This document shows, piece by piece, positions 1 to 6,995 of a DNA stretch of 15,113 nucleotides; the stretch's first letter is position 1; every line of letters begins with the position of its first letter. Under the pieces are notes generated by a model. That model was given only the letters and a program-made list of their open reading frames with translations. It had not been told where the DNA came from and searched no databases. Origin of the DNA: CAZWXH01 sp964637725 (GTDB lineage Bacteria > Bacillota_I > Bacilli_A > Erysipelotrichales > Coprobacillaceae); the NCBI GenBank assembly GCA_964637725.1, contig CAZWXH010000041.1, forward strand, positions 1-15,113. Reading direction: 5' to 3'. The translations under genes and the position numbers were made by a program.

Positions 1-8
1 ATATCATA

Positions 9-27
9 GGGTTTAACGCTTTTTTTA
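9..27 (+). terminator. Probable 3' half of an intrinsic terminator from a gene left of the window
   Basis: GGGTTTAACGC followed directly by seven T's looks like the 3' arm and U-tract of a rho-independent terminator. Its 5' arm (expected GCGTTAAACCC) would lie before base 1, so this is inference from half a structure. Confidence 0.4.
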
Positions 28-165
28 CTTTTTAACTGTCAAAGACAGGATTATAACTTATAAATATGCTTAATGCAAATACATAGATATTTTTTATTTC
101 GTTTCCCACATTCCCTTTTTATATTGTGCTGCTATATGCTTATCAAATATTATTTTTGAAAAATC

Positions 166-194
166 TTTCATCATTTTGTTTAACATGTTAGAAT
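166..194 (+). promoter_or_regulatory. Promoter of the HAD phosphatase gene (extended -10)
   Basis: The -10 hexamer TAGAAT (189-194) is preceded by TGT, giving an extended -10 (TGn). A weak -35, TTTCAT (166-171), lies 17 bp upstream. A perfect 10-bp palindrome, TAACATGTTA (181-190), overlaps the -10. The coding start is 24 bp downstream. Confidence 0.5.
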
Positions 195-217
195 GTAAAA
201 AATGAAGGAGTCGCCTA

Positions 218-814
218 ATGAAAAATATAATATTTGATATAGGAAATGTTTTACTAGCATTTCAACCAGAAGAATACTTAAAACAATTTTACACTCAATC
301 ACAAATAGGTGATTTGATGATGATTATATTTAGCAGTGAAGAATGGGATCAACTGGACCTTGGAACTATTACCATTCAAGAGACAATCGATTCTCTTACT
401 CTTAAACACTCACATTATCACGAGGAAATTACTTTTATATTAAAGACATGGACAAAGATGATGACACCAATTCAAAAAAATGTTGATATAGCTTATCAAC
501 TTAAAGAAAAGGGTTATACCCTCTATCTTTTATCAAATTTTCATAACGAAGCAATAGCAGAAATGTTTGATAAGTATGATTTCTTTAATATCTTTGAAGG
601 ACATGTTATATCTGCCCATGTTCACACGATGAAACCTAACATTGGCATATACCATATTTTGATGGATAAATATCAGCTTAATTTCCAAGACTGTGTTTTT
701 ATTGACGATAGTTTTGCCAACATAAATACCGCAAATTCATTAGGAATGACAGGTATCCACTTACCCTATCTTAAAAATCTAGAAGACGAATTAAAAGCCA
801 TCCATGTTTTATAA
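218..814 (+). CDS. HAD superfamily hydrolase, YihX-like (HAD-IA) sugar-phosphate phosphatase
   Basis: This 198-residue cytosolic phosphatase has all four HAD motifs. Motif I is FDIGNVL, with the nucleophile Asp7. Motif II is LLSN with Ser106, motif III is the Lys in MKP (Lys139), and motif IV is FIDD (Asp163/Asp164). The usual second Asp of motif I (DxD) is Gly (DIG), as in the E. coli YihX glucose-1-phosphate phosphatase group. Residues about 15-80 form the helical cap. Length is normal for the family. The ATG is supported by AAGGAG at 205-210. The gene is monocistronic, with its own promoter, and its stop lies inside a terminator hairpin shared with the convergent MFS gene. The substrate is unknown; a hexose phosphate or FMN-like compound is a family-level guess. 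Confidence 0.85.
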   Translation: MKNIIFDIGNVLLAFQPEEYLKQFYTQSQIGDLMMIIFSSEEWDQLDLGTITIQETIDSLTLKHSHYHEEITFILKTWTKMMTPIQKNVDIAYQLKEKGYTLYLLSNFHNEAIAEMFDKYDFFNIFEGHVISAHVHTMKPNIGIYHILMDKYQLNFQDCVFIDDSFANINTANSLGMTGIHLPYLKNLEDELKAIHVL

Positions 815-831
815 CATGAATGGCTTCTTTT
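795..831. terminator. Bidirectional intrinsic terminator between convergent genes
   Basis: Stem AAGCCAT-C-CATGTT (795-808), loop TTAT, and complementary arm AACATG-A-ATGGCTT (813-826) pair with a single internal mismatch. A CTTTT tract follows on + and a run ending in TTTT on -. It contains the stop of the HAD gene and abuts the stop of the MFS gene at 830. Confidence 0.8.
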
Positions 832-2059
832 AAACTTTCTGACTTTTATTAAATATAATGTATCCAATCACAAACATTATTGAAATAACTGCTACTCCTA
901 AATTCATTTGACCTGTTAATTGAGCCATAAGACCAACTAAAGCTGTTCCCATAAAAGAAGCTCCTTTACCACATATATCAAATAATCCAAAGTATTCTCC
1001 CGACTTTTCTGGTGGAATAATTTGAGCAAAATATGATCTAGATAAAGCTTGAATTCCTCCTTGGAACATACCAACACATACAGCTAATAACCAGAATTCC
1101 CATTGCTTATCTAATTGAATCGCAAATAACGCAATACCAGTATAAGCAATAATACAAATTCTAATTAACTTTGCATTTGCATACATCTTTGATAATTTTG
1201 AAAATAATAAAGCAAAAGGAAAAGCAACAATCTGGGTAACTAATAATGCTATAAGTAATCCTTGAGTATCTAATCCTAAGGCACTTCCATAAGCAGTCGC
1301 CATATCAATTATTGTATATACACCATCAATATAGAAGAAGAACGCTAATAAAAACAAGAAAACTTTACGATCTTTTTTCATATTCTTCAATGATTTAAAT
1401 AATCTTGAAAAACTTTCCTTAAAGACATGTTTTGGTTTTTCTATATAATGGACTTGTTCATACTTTCTAAGCAAAGGCATTGTTAATAAAAACCACCATC
1501 CAGCATTTAAGAAGAAAGTAATCATCATAGCCATAGTAAATGACATACCAATATTTTCATAAAACAAAACAAAGATTAAGCTGACTACAAAAGGAATACA
1601 ACTTCCAATATATCCCCATGCATAACCATGACTTGAAACTTTATCCATTCTTTTTGATGTTGTTATATCATTTAACATAGAATCATAAAAAATCAAACTT
1701 GTTGAAAATCCAACTTTTGCGACAACAAATACGGCTAAAAACATAACCCATGATGTTGGGAAAGATAAAGCTGCAAGGCCTAAAACCCCAACCATCATAC
1801 TCATCGTAAAAATAGGTTTCTTATATCCTTTTGTATCAACAATACTTCCCAGTACTGGTCCTATAATCGCAACTATTGCGGTTGATATTGATGCCCCATA
1901 TCCCCAGTACGCTAGATAATTAACTTCACTAATATTTGCGAGTGAGGCAAGATGATTAAAGTAAATTGGTAACACTGTTGAAACAAGCAAAATAAATGCT
2001 GAATTCCCTACATCATATAATATCCAATACTTTTCTAATCTCGTTAATTTATTATCCAT
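830..2059 (-). CDS. UMF1-type MFS transporter (Atg22-like)
   Basis: A 409-residue polytopic membrane protein with about twelve hydrophobic segments. The N-terminal motif YDVGNSAF, followed by a helix ending in LPIYF, and the later SRSYFAQIIP and GEYFGLFDICGKGASF motifs are typical of the UMF1 family (Atg22-like, PF11700) of the major facilitator superfamily. A basic loop around residues 200-235 (KYEQVHYIEKPK onward) separates the two six-helix halves. An upstream in-frame ATG at 2140 would add 27 residues that sit inside the preceding gene. I chose 2059 because TAGGAGGGAC (2061-2070) is an ideal ribosome site and the conserved region then begins at once. The gene overlaps the phospholipase-family stop by 8 nt, so translation is probably coupled. 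The substrate is unknown; yeast Atg22 exports amino acids from the vacuole, but bacterial members are poorly characterised. Confidence 0.85.
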   Translation of the reverse strand: MDNKLTRLEKYWILYDVGNSAFILLVSTVLPIYFNHLASLANISEVNYLAYWGYGASISTAIVAIIGPVLGSIVDTKGYKKPIFTMSMMVGVLGLAALSFPTSWVMFLAVFVVAKVGFSTSLIFYDSMLNDITTSKRMDKVSSHGYAWGYIGSCIPFVVSLIFVLFYENIGMSFTMAMMITFFLNAGWWFLLTMPLLRKYEQVHYIEKPKHVFKESFSRLFKSLKNMKKDRKVFLFLLAFFFYIDGVYTIIDMATAYGSALGLDTQGLLIALLVTQIVAFPFALLFSKLSKMYANAKLIRICIIAYTGIALFAIQLDKQWEFWLLAVCVGMFQGGIQALSRSYFAQIIPPEKSGEYFGLFDICGKGASFMGTALVGLMAQLTGQMNLGVAVISIMFVIGYIIFNKSQKV

Positions 2060-2837
2060 AGTCCCTCCTAAATCTTTCATCAAGTGTACTACCATCCATG
2101 AATTCCAAATATTCATGAATAAGTAAATGAGCATATTCAATTGCTTTATCTTTTCTTATAATGAGTTCTTGGACATCATCTTTACAGATTGGATTTGGTT
2201 CATAATTAATCATTAAACCTTTATACTTGTCATATATCTCTGCAAATTTCATAGCTCCTAAAACACAATTACGTTTCATTTTCCCTGGTGCTAATAAAAA
2301 ACCTAAATATCGTTTCATTCCCTTTAAAGAGTTTTTAATCTCTCTTGGATATAAACCAAAGAATGGAGCAATAATTTTATCAACCTCGGGTGTTCTATGG
2401 ACATGCGTAGTTAATGAAGTTGTTAAAGGATCAAGTCCATTCATAACAAGCAATTCTCTATCAAACTCTGATTCTATTTCACTATGAGTTAACCCTTTAC
2501 TTTTTTCAACCTCTCCAACATATCCATGACAAGCCCCATCCAATACAAAATGTGTAATGAACCCTAACATATAAACCAAAGAAGCTTCTTTATCATCACT
2601 TTGTTCAATAACTCTTTTACCGTTTTTAAAAAAATCATATGCTAGAAATCTATGCATGTTATTTCCCATTCTATTGACAACATTTTCGCTTAATGGTCTA
2701 TGATAGAAAAGTATGTCTGGTCCATGCACTCCAATATTATAAAGATCTATTTTATTCTTAATTCTTTCCTGTATATCTACTTCTAATGAATTTAATACTT
2801 GTTTCCCAAAATCTAAATGTGCATACCCCGCTGGCAT
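2052..2837 (-). CDS. Zinc-dependent phospholipase C family protein
   Basis: A 261-residue protein of the zinc-dependent phospholipase C / S1-P1 nuclease fold (PF00882). The metal-ligand pattern is visible: His7 in GYAHLDFG, Asp41 in GPDI, His62 in NNMHRF, His96-Asp100 in HFVLDGACH, His104, and His118-Glu122 in HSEIE. This order and spacing match the trinuclear zinc site of Bacillus cereus phospholipase C. No signal peptide is visible, so unlike the classical secreted enzymes it is probably cytosolic and may act on phospholipid head groups or another phosphodiester. The start follows GGAGGG (2843-2848). It is first in an operon with the UMF1 transporter, whose start overlaps its end. A perfect inverted repeat (2874-2895) precedes it. 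The fold call is firm; the substrate is not known. Confidence 0.85.
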   Translation of the reverse strand: MPAGYAHLDFGKQVLNSLEVDIQERIKNKIDLYNIGVHGPDILFYHRPLSENVVNRMGNNMHRFLAYDFFKNGKRVIEQSDDKEASLVYMLGFITHFVLDGACHGYVGEVEKSKGLTHSEIESEFDRELLVMNGLDPLTTSLTTHVHRTPEVDKIIAPFFGLYPREIKNSLKGMKRYLGFLLAPGKMKRNCVLGAMKFAEIYDKYKGLMINYEPNPICKDDVQELIIRKDKAIEYAHLLIHEYLEFMDGSTLDERFRRDYG

Positions 2838-2855
2838 AATATCCCTCCATCATTT

Positions 2856-2895
2856 ATTATAAATATAAAATACACAAATATTGTTAAATATTTGT
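2856..2895 (-). promoter_or_regulatory. Promoter region with a perfect operator-like inverted repeat upstream of the phospholipase C-family operon
   Basis: A -10 box TATAAT (complement of 2856-2861) lies 19 bp before the start codon. A perfect inverted repeat with 9-bp arms, ACAAATATT-GTTA-AATATTTGT (2874-2895), covers the expected -35 region. No good -35 hexamer is seen, which would fit an activator- or repressor-controlled promoter. The role is inferred. Confidence 0.45.
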
Positions 2896-2920
2896 TATTT
2901 CTATCTTCATTTTAACATAT

Positions 2921-2951
2921 ATAAAACAAAAGAACATGTTAAACATGTTCT
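2921..2951 (-). terminator. Intrinsic terminator of the aroE-rdgB-trmL-DUF1461 operon
   Basis: AGAACATGTT-A-AACATGTTCT (2931-2951) is a near-perfect palindrome. On the minus strand it is followed by TTTGTTTTAT. It overlaps the TAG stop (2950-2952) of the last gene of the operon. Confidence 0.75.
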
Positions 2952-3582
2952 AAAATATTTTTTCTTGTCTTTTATATAAAAGCATACAAAGAAGACTCAT
3001 TACAATGATAACTCCGACAATCATCATAAAACAATGCATAAAAAATGATTCAGGTAATATTGAAATAACGGGATCCGTTGTATAGTCAAAAATCCAATAA
3101 TTATTTCTAAATACAATTTGATGAAATATCACAAAAGCCTTTTCAAAATCTAAAGCAACTAAGAAACCTAAAACAGTTGGTATTCCAACTGATAAAAAAG
3201 AAGTTAATCTTAAAAAACGATATTCTCTTTCTTTAATGTTTTGATAAATCATAACACCAGAAATAAGTCCTGAAACAATCAAAGTGATTTGAATAATATC
3301 AAAAACCCTTTTGACTTCTTCAAAGTGTATACGGCCTGTCGTTGACATCACGAAGTTAGGAAGTTCTAAAGTTCCTCTATAAAACAAACTTTGGTATTGA
3401 ATTAATATATCATAATTCTCTTTAATGATTTCTTTAGATATTCCAGTTGAAGAAGCAATATTAAGATAATCAATATCAAAATAATAGAGTTGTTTAAAGA
3501 AAACTGTAAAGACAACCGCAAAACATATAATAAAGATAGTCAATAATATTGCCAAAACAATATCTTTGTGTCTATTCTTCAT
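2950..3582 (-). CDS. DUF1461 / TIGR01906 family integral membrane protein
   Basis: A 210-residue membrane protein with four clear hydrophobic segments, near residues 8-29, 92-112, 125-145 and 180-203. A large extracytoplasmic loop lies between the first two. The motifs YYFDIDYLN, GISKEIIKENYDILIQY and GRIHFEEVKRVF match the DUF1461 (PF07314, TIGR01906) family of Firmicutes, which has no established function. The start has AAGGAG at 3595-3600 and lies inside the end of trmL (11-nt overlap). It is the last gene of the aroE operon, and its stop sits in the terminator hairpin. Linkage to tRNA methylation and nucleotide sanitation genes is probably genomic habit rather than shared function. Confidence 0.85.
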   Translation of the reverse strand: MKNRHKDIVLAILLTIFIICFAVVFTVFFKQLYYFDIDYLNIASSTGISKEIIKENYDILIQYQSLFYRGTLELPNFVMSTTGRIHFEEVKRVFDIIQITLIVSGLISGVMIYQNIKEREYRFLRLTSFLSVGIPTVLGFLVALDFEKAFVIFHQIVFRNNYWIFDYTTDPVISILPESFFMHCFMMIVGVIIVMSLLCMLLYKRQEKIF

Positions 3583-4078
3583 ATAAGAAATCTTCTCCTT
3601 TTTGAACTTCTACCTTTGATAATGTCGGAAAATCTTGTTGGCGTAAGACTTCATAAATACCAATTGCGACACAGTTTGATAGATTTAAGCTTCTCGCATT
3701 TCCATCCATTGGGATACGGACACACTCATCAAGGTGATCTTTTAATATATCATGCGGTATTCCATCATGTTCATGACCAAAAATGATATATTGATCAGAT
3801 GTTGAACTATATTTTTGATCCGTATAACAAAGTTTAGAATAACGTGTGAAGAAATGAAAATCGCCTTTATTCTTTGATAGAAAATCATTCCAATCTTCAT
3901 AAATATTCATTTGTAAATCTTTAATATAATCCAACCCTGCTCTTTTCATATGTTTATCATCTAAAGAAAAACCCATTGGTTTGATAATATGTAAGATAGA
4001 ATGTGTTGCTACACAAGTTCTCATTATATTTCCAGTATTTTGTGGAATTGCTGGATGTACTAATACTATATGATTCAT
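3572..4078 (-). CDS. trmL: tRNA (cytidine(34)-2'-O)-methyltransferase TrmL
   Basis: A 168-residue SPOUT-class methyltransferase expected to 2'-O-methylate the wobble nucleotide of tRNA-Leu isoacceptors using S-adenosylmethionine. Motif 1 is visible as HPAIPQNTGNIMRTC (Asn13, Arg20). KRAGLDY (45-51) is typical of TrmL/YibK. Motif 2 is IIFGHEHDGIP (98-108, usually FGxExxGxP), and motif 3 is IPMDGNARSLNLSN followed by LYE/RQ-like IYEVLRQ, forming the trefoil-knot cofactor site. Length is normal. The start is supported by AAGGAG at 4087-4092, inside the end of rdgB; only 2 nt separate the genes. Its end overlaps the DUF1461 gene by 11 nt. Confidence 0.93.
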   Translation of the reverse strand: MNHIVLVHPAIPQNTGNIMRTCVATHSILHIIKPMGFSLDDKHMKRAGLDYIKDLQMNIYEDWNDFLSKNKGDFHFFTRYSKLCYTDQKYSSTSDQYIIFGHEHDGIPHDILKDHLDECVRIPMDGNARSLNLSNCVAIGIYEVLRQQDFPTLSKVEVQKGEDFLYEE

Positions 4079-4080
4079 TA

Positions 4081-4665
4081 TTATTTCTCCTTTAAAATTT
4101 CATATAACTTTCTTAATGCTTTTCCTCGATGAGAGTATTGATTCTTTTCTTCTAAAGTTAATGATCCTGAAGTTTTTTTAAGTTTAGGTACATAGAAAAT
4201 AGGATCATAGCCAAAACCATTATTACCCTCTGATTTATCATTAATTTCACCTTCAAAAGTTTCTTCAATAATAATTGGCTCTTCATTAGGAATCACAAGT
4301 GCCATTGCACAAACATAACGTGCTCTTCTATCTTTTCCTTCAACAGCATCAATAATATATTGATTCTTAATATCATAACTTGTATCATGTCCAAGAAATC
4401 TTGCTGAATAAACACCAGGGCCTCCATCTAACGCATTAACTTCTAATCCTGAATCATCTGCCAATACTGGAATATGTACAATATCACAAATAGTTTGGGC
4501 CTTAATTAAAGCATTTTCCTTGAATGTCTTCCCAGTTTCTTCGATATCAATGTCTTCTTCAAAGATGTCTTTAATAGATAATACATCAATATGAATATCC
4601 TTTAACATCAATTTTATCTCTTTGATTTTTCCCTCATTTGTAGATGCAATAATAATCTCTTTCAT
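4081..4665 (-). CDS. rdgB: XTP/dITP diphosphatase (RdgB/HAM1 family)
   Basis: A 194-residue house-cleaning pyrophosphatase that hydrolyses non-canonical purine triphosphates (ITP, dITP, XTP) to monophosphates. The family motifs are all present: ASTNEGKIKEI at the N-terminus (triphosphate site), ADDSGLEVNALDGGPGVYSARF around the catalytic acidic pair Asp70/Asp71, EGNNGFGYDPIF (146-157) for base recognition, and SHRGKAL (178-184). Length matches the family. GGAGTGAT (from 4676 downward) in the last codons of aroE supplies the ribosome site, and the gap to aroE is 4 nt, so it is co-transcribed with aroE and trmL. Confidence 0.96.
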   Translation of the reverse strand: MKEIIIASTNEGKIKEIKLMLKDIHIDVLSIKDIFEEDIDIEETGKTFKENALIKAQTICDIVHIPVLADDSGLEVNALDGGPGVYSARFLGHDTSYDIKNQYIIDAVEGKDRRARYVCAMALVIPNEEPIIIEETFEGEINDKSEGNNGFGYDPIFYVPKLKKTSGSLTLEEKNQYSHRGKALRKLYEILKEK

Positions 4666-4669
4666 CTTA

Positions 4670-5524
4670 TCACTCCATTCCTAGTGTTTCTTTTACTTTA
4701 TCAATAGGCATCTTTTGATTCGTCCAATATTCAAAAGAAACTGCTCCTTGATATAATATCATGCCTTCTCCATTCATAAATTCTAGTTTTTTTTCTTCAG
4801 CCATTTTTAATAATTTTGTTTGTTTAGGATTATAAATAATATCGGCTACTTTTAAATTATCTGTAAGATATGAACAATCTGGAATCAGACATTCCTCAAT
4901 ATGAGGAGCCATACCAACATTTGTTGTTTGAACAAGTAAGTACGAATCAAGTAAATCAGTTTTTAATTCTTCAAGATGATTTAATGACTTTAAGATAATA
5001 GGACAATCTAATTTATTATTTAAATCACGAATAAAAGCTTTATCACTACGATTATAAACAACAATCTGTTTAGCACCTTGCATAGCTAATTCAACAATAA
5101 TTGCATTCGCAGCTCCACCAGCTCCAAGAACAACAATCTTTTGGTTTTTAATATCCCAATTCTTCTCTTTACAAGCAAGTAAAAAACCTTTTCCATCGCT
5201 AATATGTCCAATTAATTTTCCATTAATGTTTTTTACAGTATTAACCGCTTGGCATAGTTTTGCCTCTTGCGTTAAATCATCTAAGTATGACATAATCTTT
5301 AACTTATAAGGCATTGATACATTAAAACCTTTTATATTTAAAGTTCTAACACTTTGAATATAATTTTCTAGTTCATCTTCTTTTACTTCAAATGCAAGAT
5401 AGACATCATCAATTCCTAATGCTTGAAAAGCAGTATTATGCATTAAAGGTGACAATGAATGTTTAATAGGATTTGCGACTATTCCATACATTCCCGTATA
5501 CCCTGTTATTCTATTCTTTATCAA
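4670..5524 (-). CDS. aroE: Shikimate dehydrogenase (AroE)
   Basis: NADP-dependent reduction of 3-dehydroshikimate to shikimate, in aromatic amino-acid synthesis. From the TTG start chosen here the protein has 284 residues. NPIKHSLSPLMHN holds the shikimate-binding Ser23-x-Ser25, FNVSMPYK carries the catalytic Lys74, and QAVNTV, GAGGAANAI (dinucleotide-binding loop), YNRS, TTNVGM and GAVSFEYW follow in the usual order. Alternative starts are ATG at 5539 (289 aa) and GTG at 5575 (301 aa). The GTG falls in the -35 box of a good promoter (5549-5577), so that form should not be made from this transcript. The ATG would be almost leaderless. TTG at 5524 has a GGGGTTGAT Shine-Dalgarno-like stretch and begins where the homologous region (IKNRITG) begins. 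It is the first gene of the operon. The product is certain; the start is moderately so. Confidence 0.92.
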   Translation of the reverse strand: MIKNRITGYTGMYGIVANPIKHSLSPLMHNTAFQALGIDDVYLAFEVKEDELENYIQSVRTLNIKGFNVSMPYKLKIMSYLDDLTQEAKLCQAVNTVKNINGKLIGHISDGKGFLLACKEKNWDIKNQKIVVLGAGGAANAIIVELAMQGAKQIVVYNRSDKAFIRDLNNKLDCPIILKSLNHLEELKTDLLDSYLLVQTTNVGMAPHIEECLIPDCSYLTDNLKVADIIYNPKQTKLLKMAEEKKLEFMNGEGMILYQGAVSFEYWTNQKMPIDKVKETLGME

Positions 5525-5548
5525 AATTATCAACCCCATTTCTTTACT

Positions 5549-5577
5549 ATTATATAGTATATTATCAAGACTCACAA
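5549..5577 (-). promoter_or_regulatory. Promoter of the aroE-rdgB-trmL-DUF1461 operon
   Basis: On the minus strand, TTGTGA (5577-5572) and a perfect TATAAT (5554-5549) are separated by 17 bp. Transcription would begin near 5542, leaving only the ATG (5539) or TTG (5524) aroE starts on the message. Confidence 0.65.
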
Positions 5578-5592
5578 AGATTTATTTTTAAT

Positions 5593-5611
5593 ATGTGAAA
5601 ATAATTCACAT
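5593..5611. promoter_or_regulatory. Operator-like inverted repeat between the divergent aroE and deacetylase promoters
   Basis: ATGTGAA-AATAA-TTCACAT is a perfect inverted repeat with 7-bp arms and a 5-bp centre. Its right arm contains the TTCACA -35 box of the deacetylase promoter, and it ends 16 bp from the aroE -35 box. A dimeric regulator bound here would block the + promoter. The regulator is unknown. Confidence 0.5.
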
Positions 5612-5633
5612 TTCTGATTTTTTTTACTATAAT
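5605..5633 (+). promoter_or_regulatory. Promoter of the carbohydrate deacetylase gene
   Basis: TTCACA (5605-5610), 17 bp, and a perfect TATAAT (5628-5633). The expected transcript start is near 5640, giving a leader of about 23 nt that contains GGAGG (5649-5653). Confidence 0.7.
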
Positions 5634-5662
5634 AAGGTTATAAATATTGGAGGATATAGAAA

Positions 5663-6406
5663 ATGATTAAAAGATTAATTATGAATGCTGATGATTTTGG
5701 TATGACTGAAGGAAATTCCATTGGAATAATGATGGCTCATGCTAAAGGTATCTTAACATCAACAACTTGTATGATGAACATGCCTTTTGCAGAATTTGCG
5801 TTAACTGAAGCTAAAAAGCTTCCTAAATTAGGAGTTGGTATTCATTTTGTATTAACTGTAGGTAGACCACTTGTTGATGGTGCAAAATCATATACTGATA
5901 AAGACGGAAACTTTACAAGACCTAAAGATTATCCTGATGGAGTGCCTCATGCTGATCCTGATGAATTATATGTTGAATGGAAAGCACAAATGGAAAAGTA
6001 TATTCAAATAGCTGGACATAAACCTACACACATTGATTCTCATCACCATGTTCACTTATTACCTTGGCATATTGATGTTGCTAAAAGACTAGCAAAAGAA
6101 TATGACCTTCCTATGCGTCAAAGAGAACAAACTTTAGACACTTATGAATATGTTCGTTGTGATGATCGTATGTATGGTGATGATGCGAATTATGACTTTG
6201 TCACAAATGCCTTTAAAGTTGACGAAGAAGTTTTAGAATTTATGTGTCATCCAGCTTATGTGGATCAAAGATTATATGATATGACAAGTTATTGTCTTCC
6301 TCGTATGAAAGAACTAGAATTAATTCTTTCTCCAGAAATAAAGCAATTTATTGAAGATAATAATATAGAATTAATTAACTTTTCAAATATTAAAAGAATG
6401 GCTTAA
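5663..6406 (+). CDS. chbG: YdjC/ChbG family carbohydrate deacetylase
   Basis: A 247-residue cytosolic metal-dependent deacetylase of the YdjC/ChbG family (PF04794), which in enterobacteria removes one acetyl group from diacetylchitobiose (or its 6-phosphate) so that it can induce and enter catabolism. NADDFGMTEG (8-17) supplies the catalytic/metal Asp10-Asp11, GVGIHFVLT has His61, THIDSHHHVHLLP (122-134) holds the metal-binding His cluster, and MCHPAYVD carries His196. Length is normal. GGAGG lies 9 nt before the ATG. It stands alone, divergent from aroE, with no PTS permease beside it in the window. An EIIB-domain protein and a sugar O-acetyltransferase are encoded convergently just downstream, which hints at amino-sugar metabolism. 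The family is certain; chitobiose as substrate is inferred. Confidence 0.88.
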   Translation: MIKRLIMNADDFGMTEGNSIGIMMAHAKGILTSTTCMMNMPFAEFALTEAKKLPKLGVGIHFVLTVGRPLVDGAKSYTDKDGNFTRPKDYPDGVPHADPDELYVEWKAQMEKYIQIAGHKPTHIDSHHHVHLLPWHIDVAKRLAKEYDLPMRQREQTLDTYEYVRCDDRMYGDDANYDFVTNAFKVDEEVLEFMCHPAYVDQRLYDMTSYCLPRMKELELILSPEIKQFIEDNNIELINFSNIKRMA

Positions 6407-6420
6407 TTGCCATTTTTCTT
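6397..6420. terminator. Bidirectional intrinsic terminator between convergent genes
   Basis: Stem AATGGC (6397-6402), loop TTAATT, and arm GCCATT (6409-6414), followed by TTTCTTT on +. The minus strand reads into TCTTTTAAT. The deacetylase stop (6404-6406) is in the loop and the acetyltransferase stop begins at 6420. Confidence 0.7.
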
Positions 6421-6995
6421 TACCAATTTTTATGAACATCTTCGGGTGTAATTGCACGAATGACATTGCATGGATTACCCCCGGCAATAACATAAGGAGG
6501 AATATCTTTAGTAACCACACTTCCAGCACCAATAATAGCTCCTTGATTAATCTTAATCCCTGGTAATATTGTGACATTTCCACCAATCCAAACATTATCA
6601 TGAATTGTGACCGGTAGCGTATATTCAATCCCTTTTAATCTTTGATTCTCATTAAAGGGATGATTCGCGGTATAAATGTTTACGTTCGGCCCCATAATCA
6701 CATTATTCCCAATATAAACCTTCCCTTTATCTAATATTGTTAAGTTAACATCACTATAAAAATTCAAGCCCACAGTAATATTATAACCATAACTACAGTA
6801 GAATGGTTGTTCAATACAAAGCTCACCTTGACAATTTAAAAGTCTTTTTAAAACCAAATCTCTATTATCTCTATCCATTGGTTTTAAATTATTATATTCA
6901 TATAATACTGCTTTACAAAACTCTCTATCTTTATATAACTCTTCACTATAGGGTTGATAAAGATGTCCTTCAATCATTTTTTGTTTTTCACTCAT
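6420..6995 (-). CDS. Sugar O-acetyltransferase (maltose/galactoside acetyltransferase family)
   Basis: A 191-residue left-handed beta-helix acetyltransferase that moves acetyl from acetyl-CoA to a sugar hydroxyl. The N-terminal Mac domain is visible as MIEGHLYQPYSEELYKDR (about 7-24). The LbetaH hexapeptide region follows (about 60-180), with the hallmark TANHPF bearing the catalytic His112, NVWIGGNVTILPG, GAIIGAGSVVTKDIP and AGGNPCNVIR. Length is standard for LacA/Maa proteins. GAGG (7003-7006) precedes the ATG. The start overlaps the EIIB-like gene by 8 nt (ATGAGTGA), so the two are translated as a unit. The physiological acceptor is unknown even for characterised relatives; detoxifying non-metabolised sugars is the usual suggestion. 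Confidence 0.9.
   Translation of the reverse strand: MSEKQKMIEGHLYQPYSEELYKDREFCKAVLYEYNNLKPMDRDNRDLVLKRLLNCQGELCIEQPFYCSYGYNITVGLNFYSDVNLTILDKGKVYIGNNVIMGPNVNIYTANHPFNENQRLKGIEYTLPVTIHDNVWIGGNVTILPGIKINQGAIIGAGSVVTKDIPPYVIAGGNPCNVIRAITPEDVHKNW

Noticed and set aside
36..48. CTGTC-AAA-GACAG hairpin near the left edge
   Set aside because: A 5-bp stem with a 3-nt loop and no U-tract or nearby start; too small to assign a role.
181..190. TAACATGTTA palindrome in the HAD promoter; AACATGTT also recurs at 2933 and 2942
   Set aside because: The later copies are arms of a terminator, and short AT-rich palindromes are frequent; not treated as a shared regulatory site.
2227..2487. 86-codon frame on the + strand inside the phospholipase C-family gene
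   Set aside because: It is antisense to a well-supported gene, has no ribosome site and its protein resembles nothing known.
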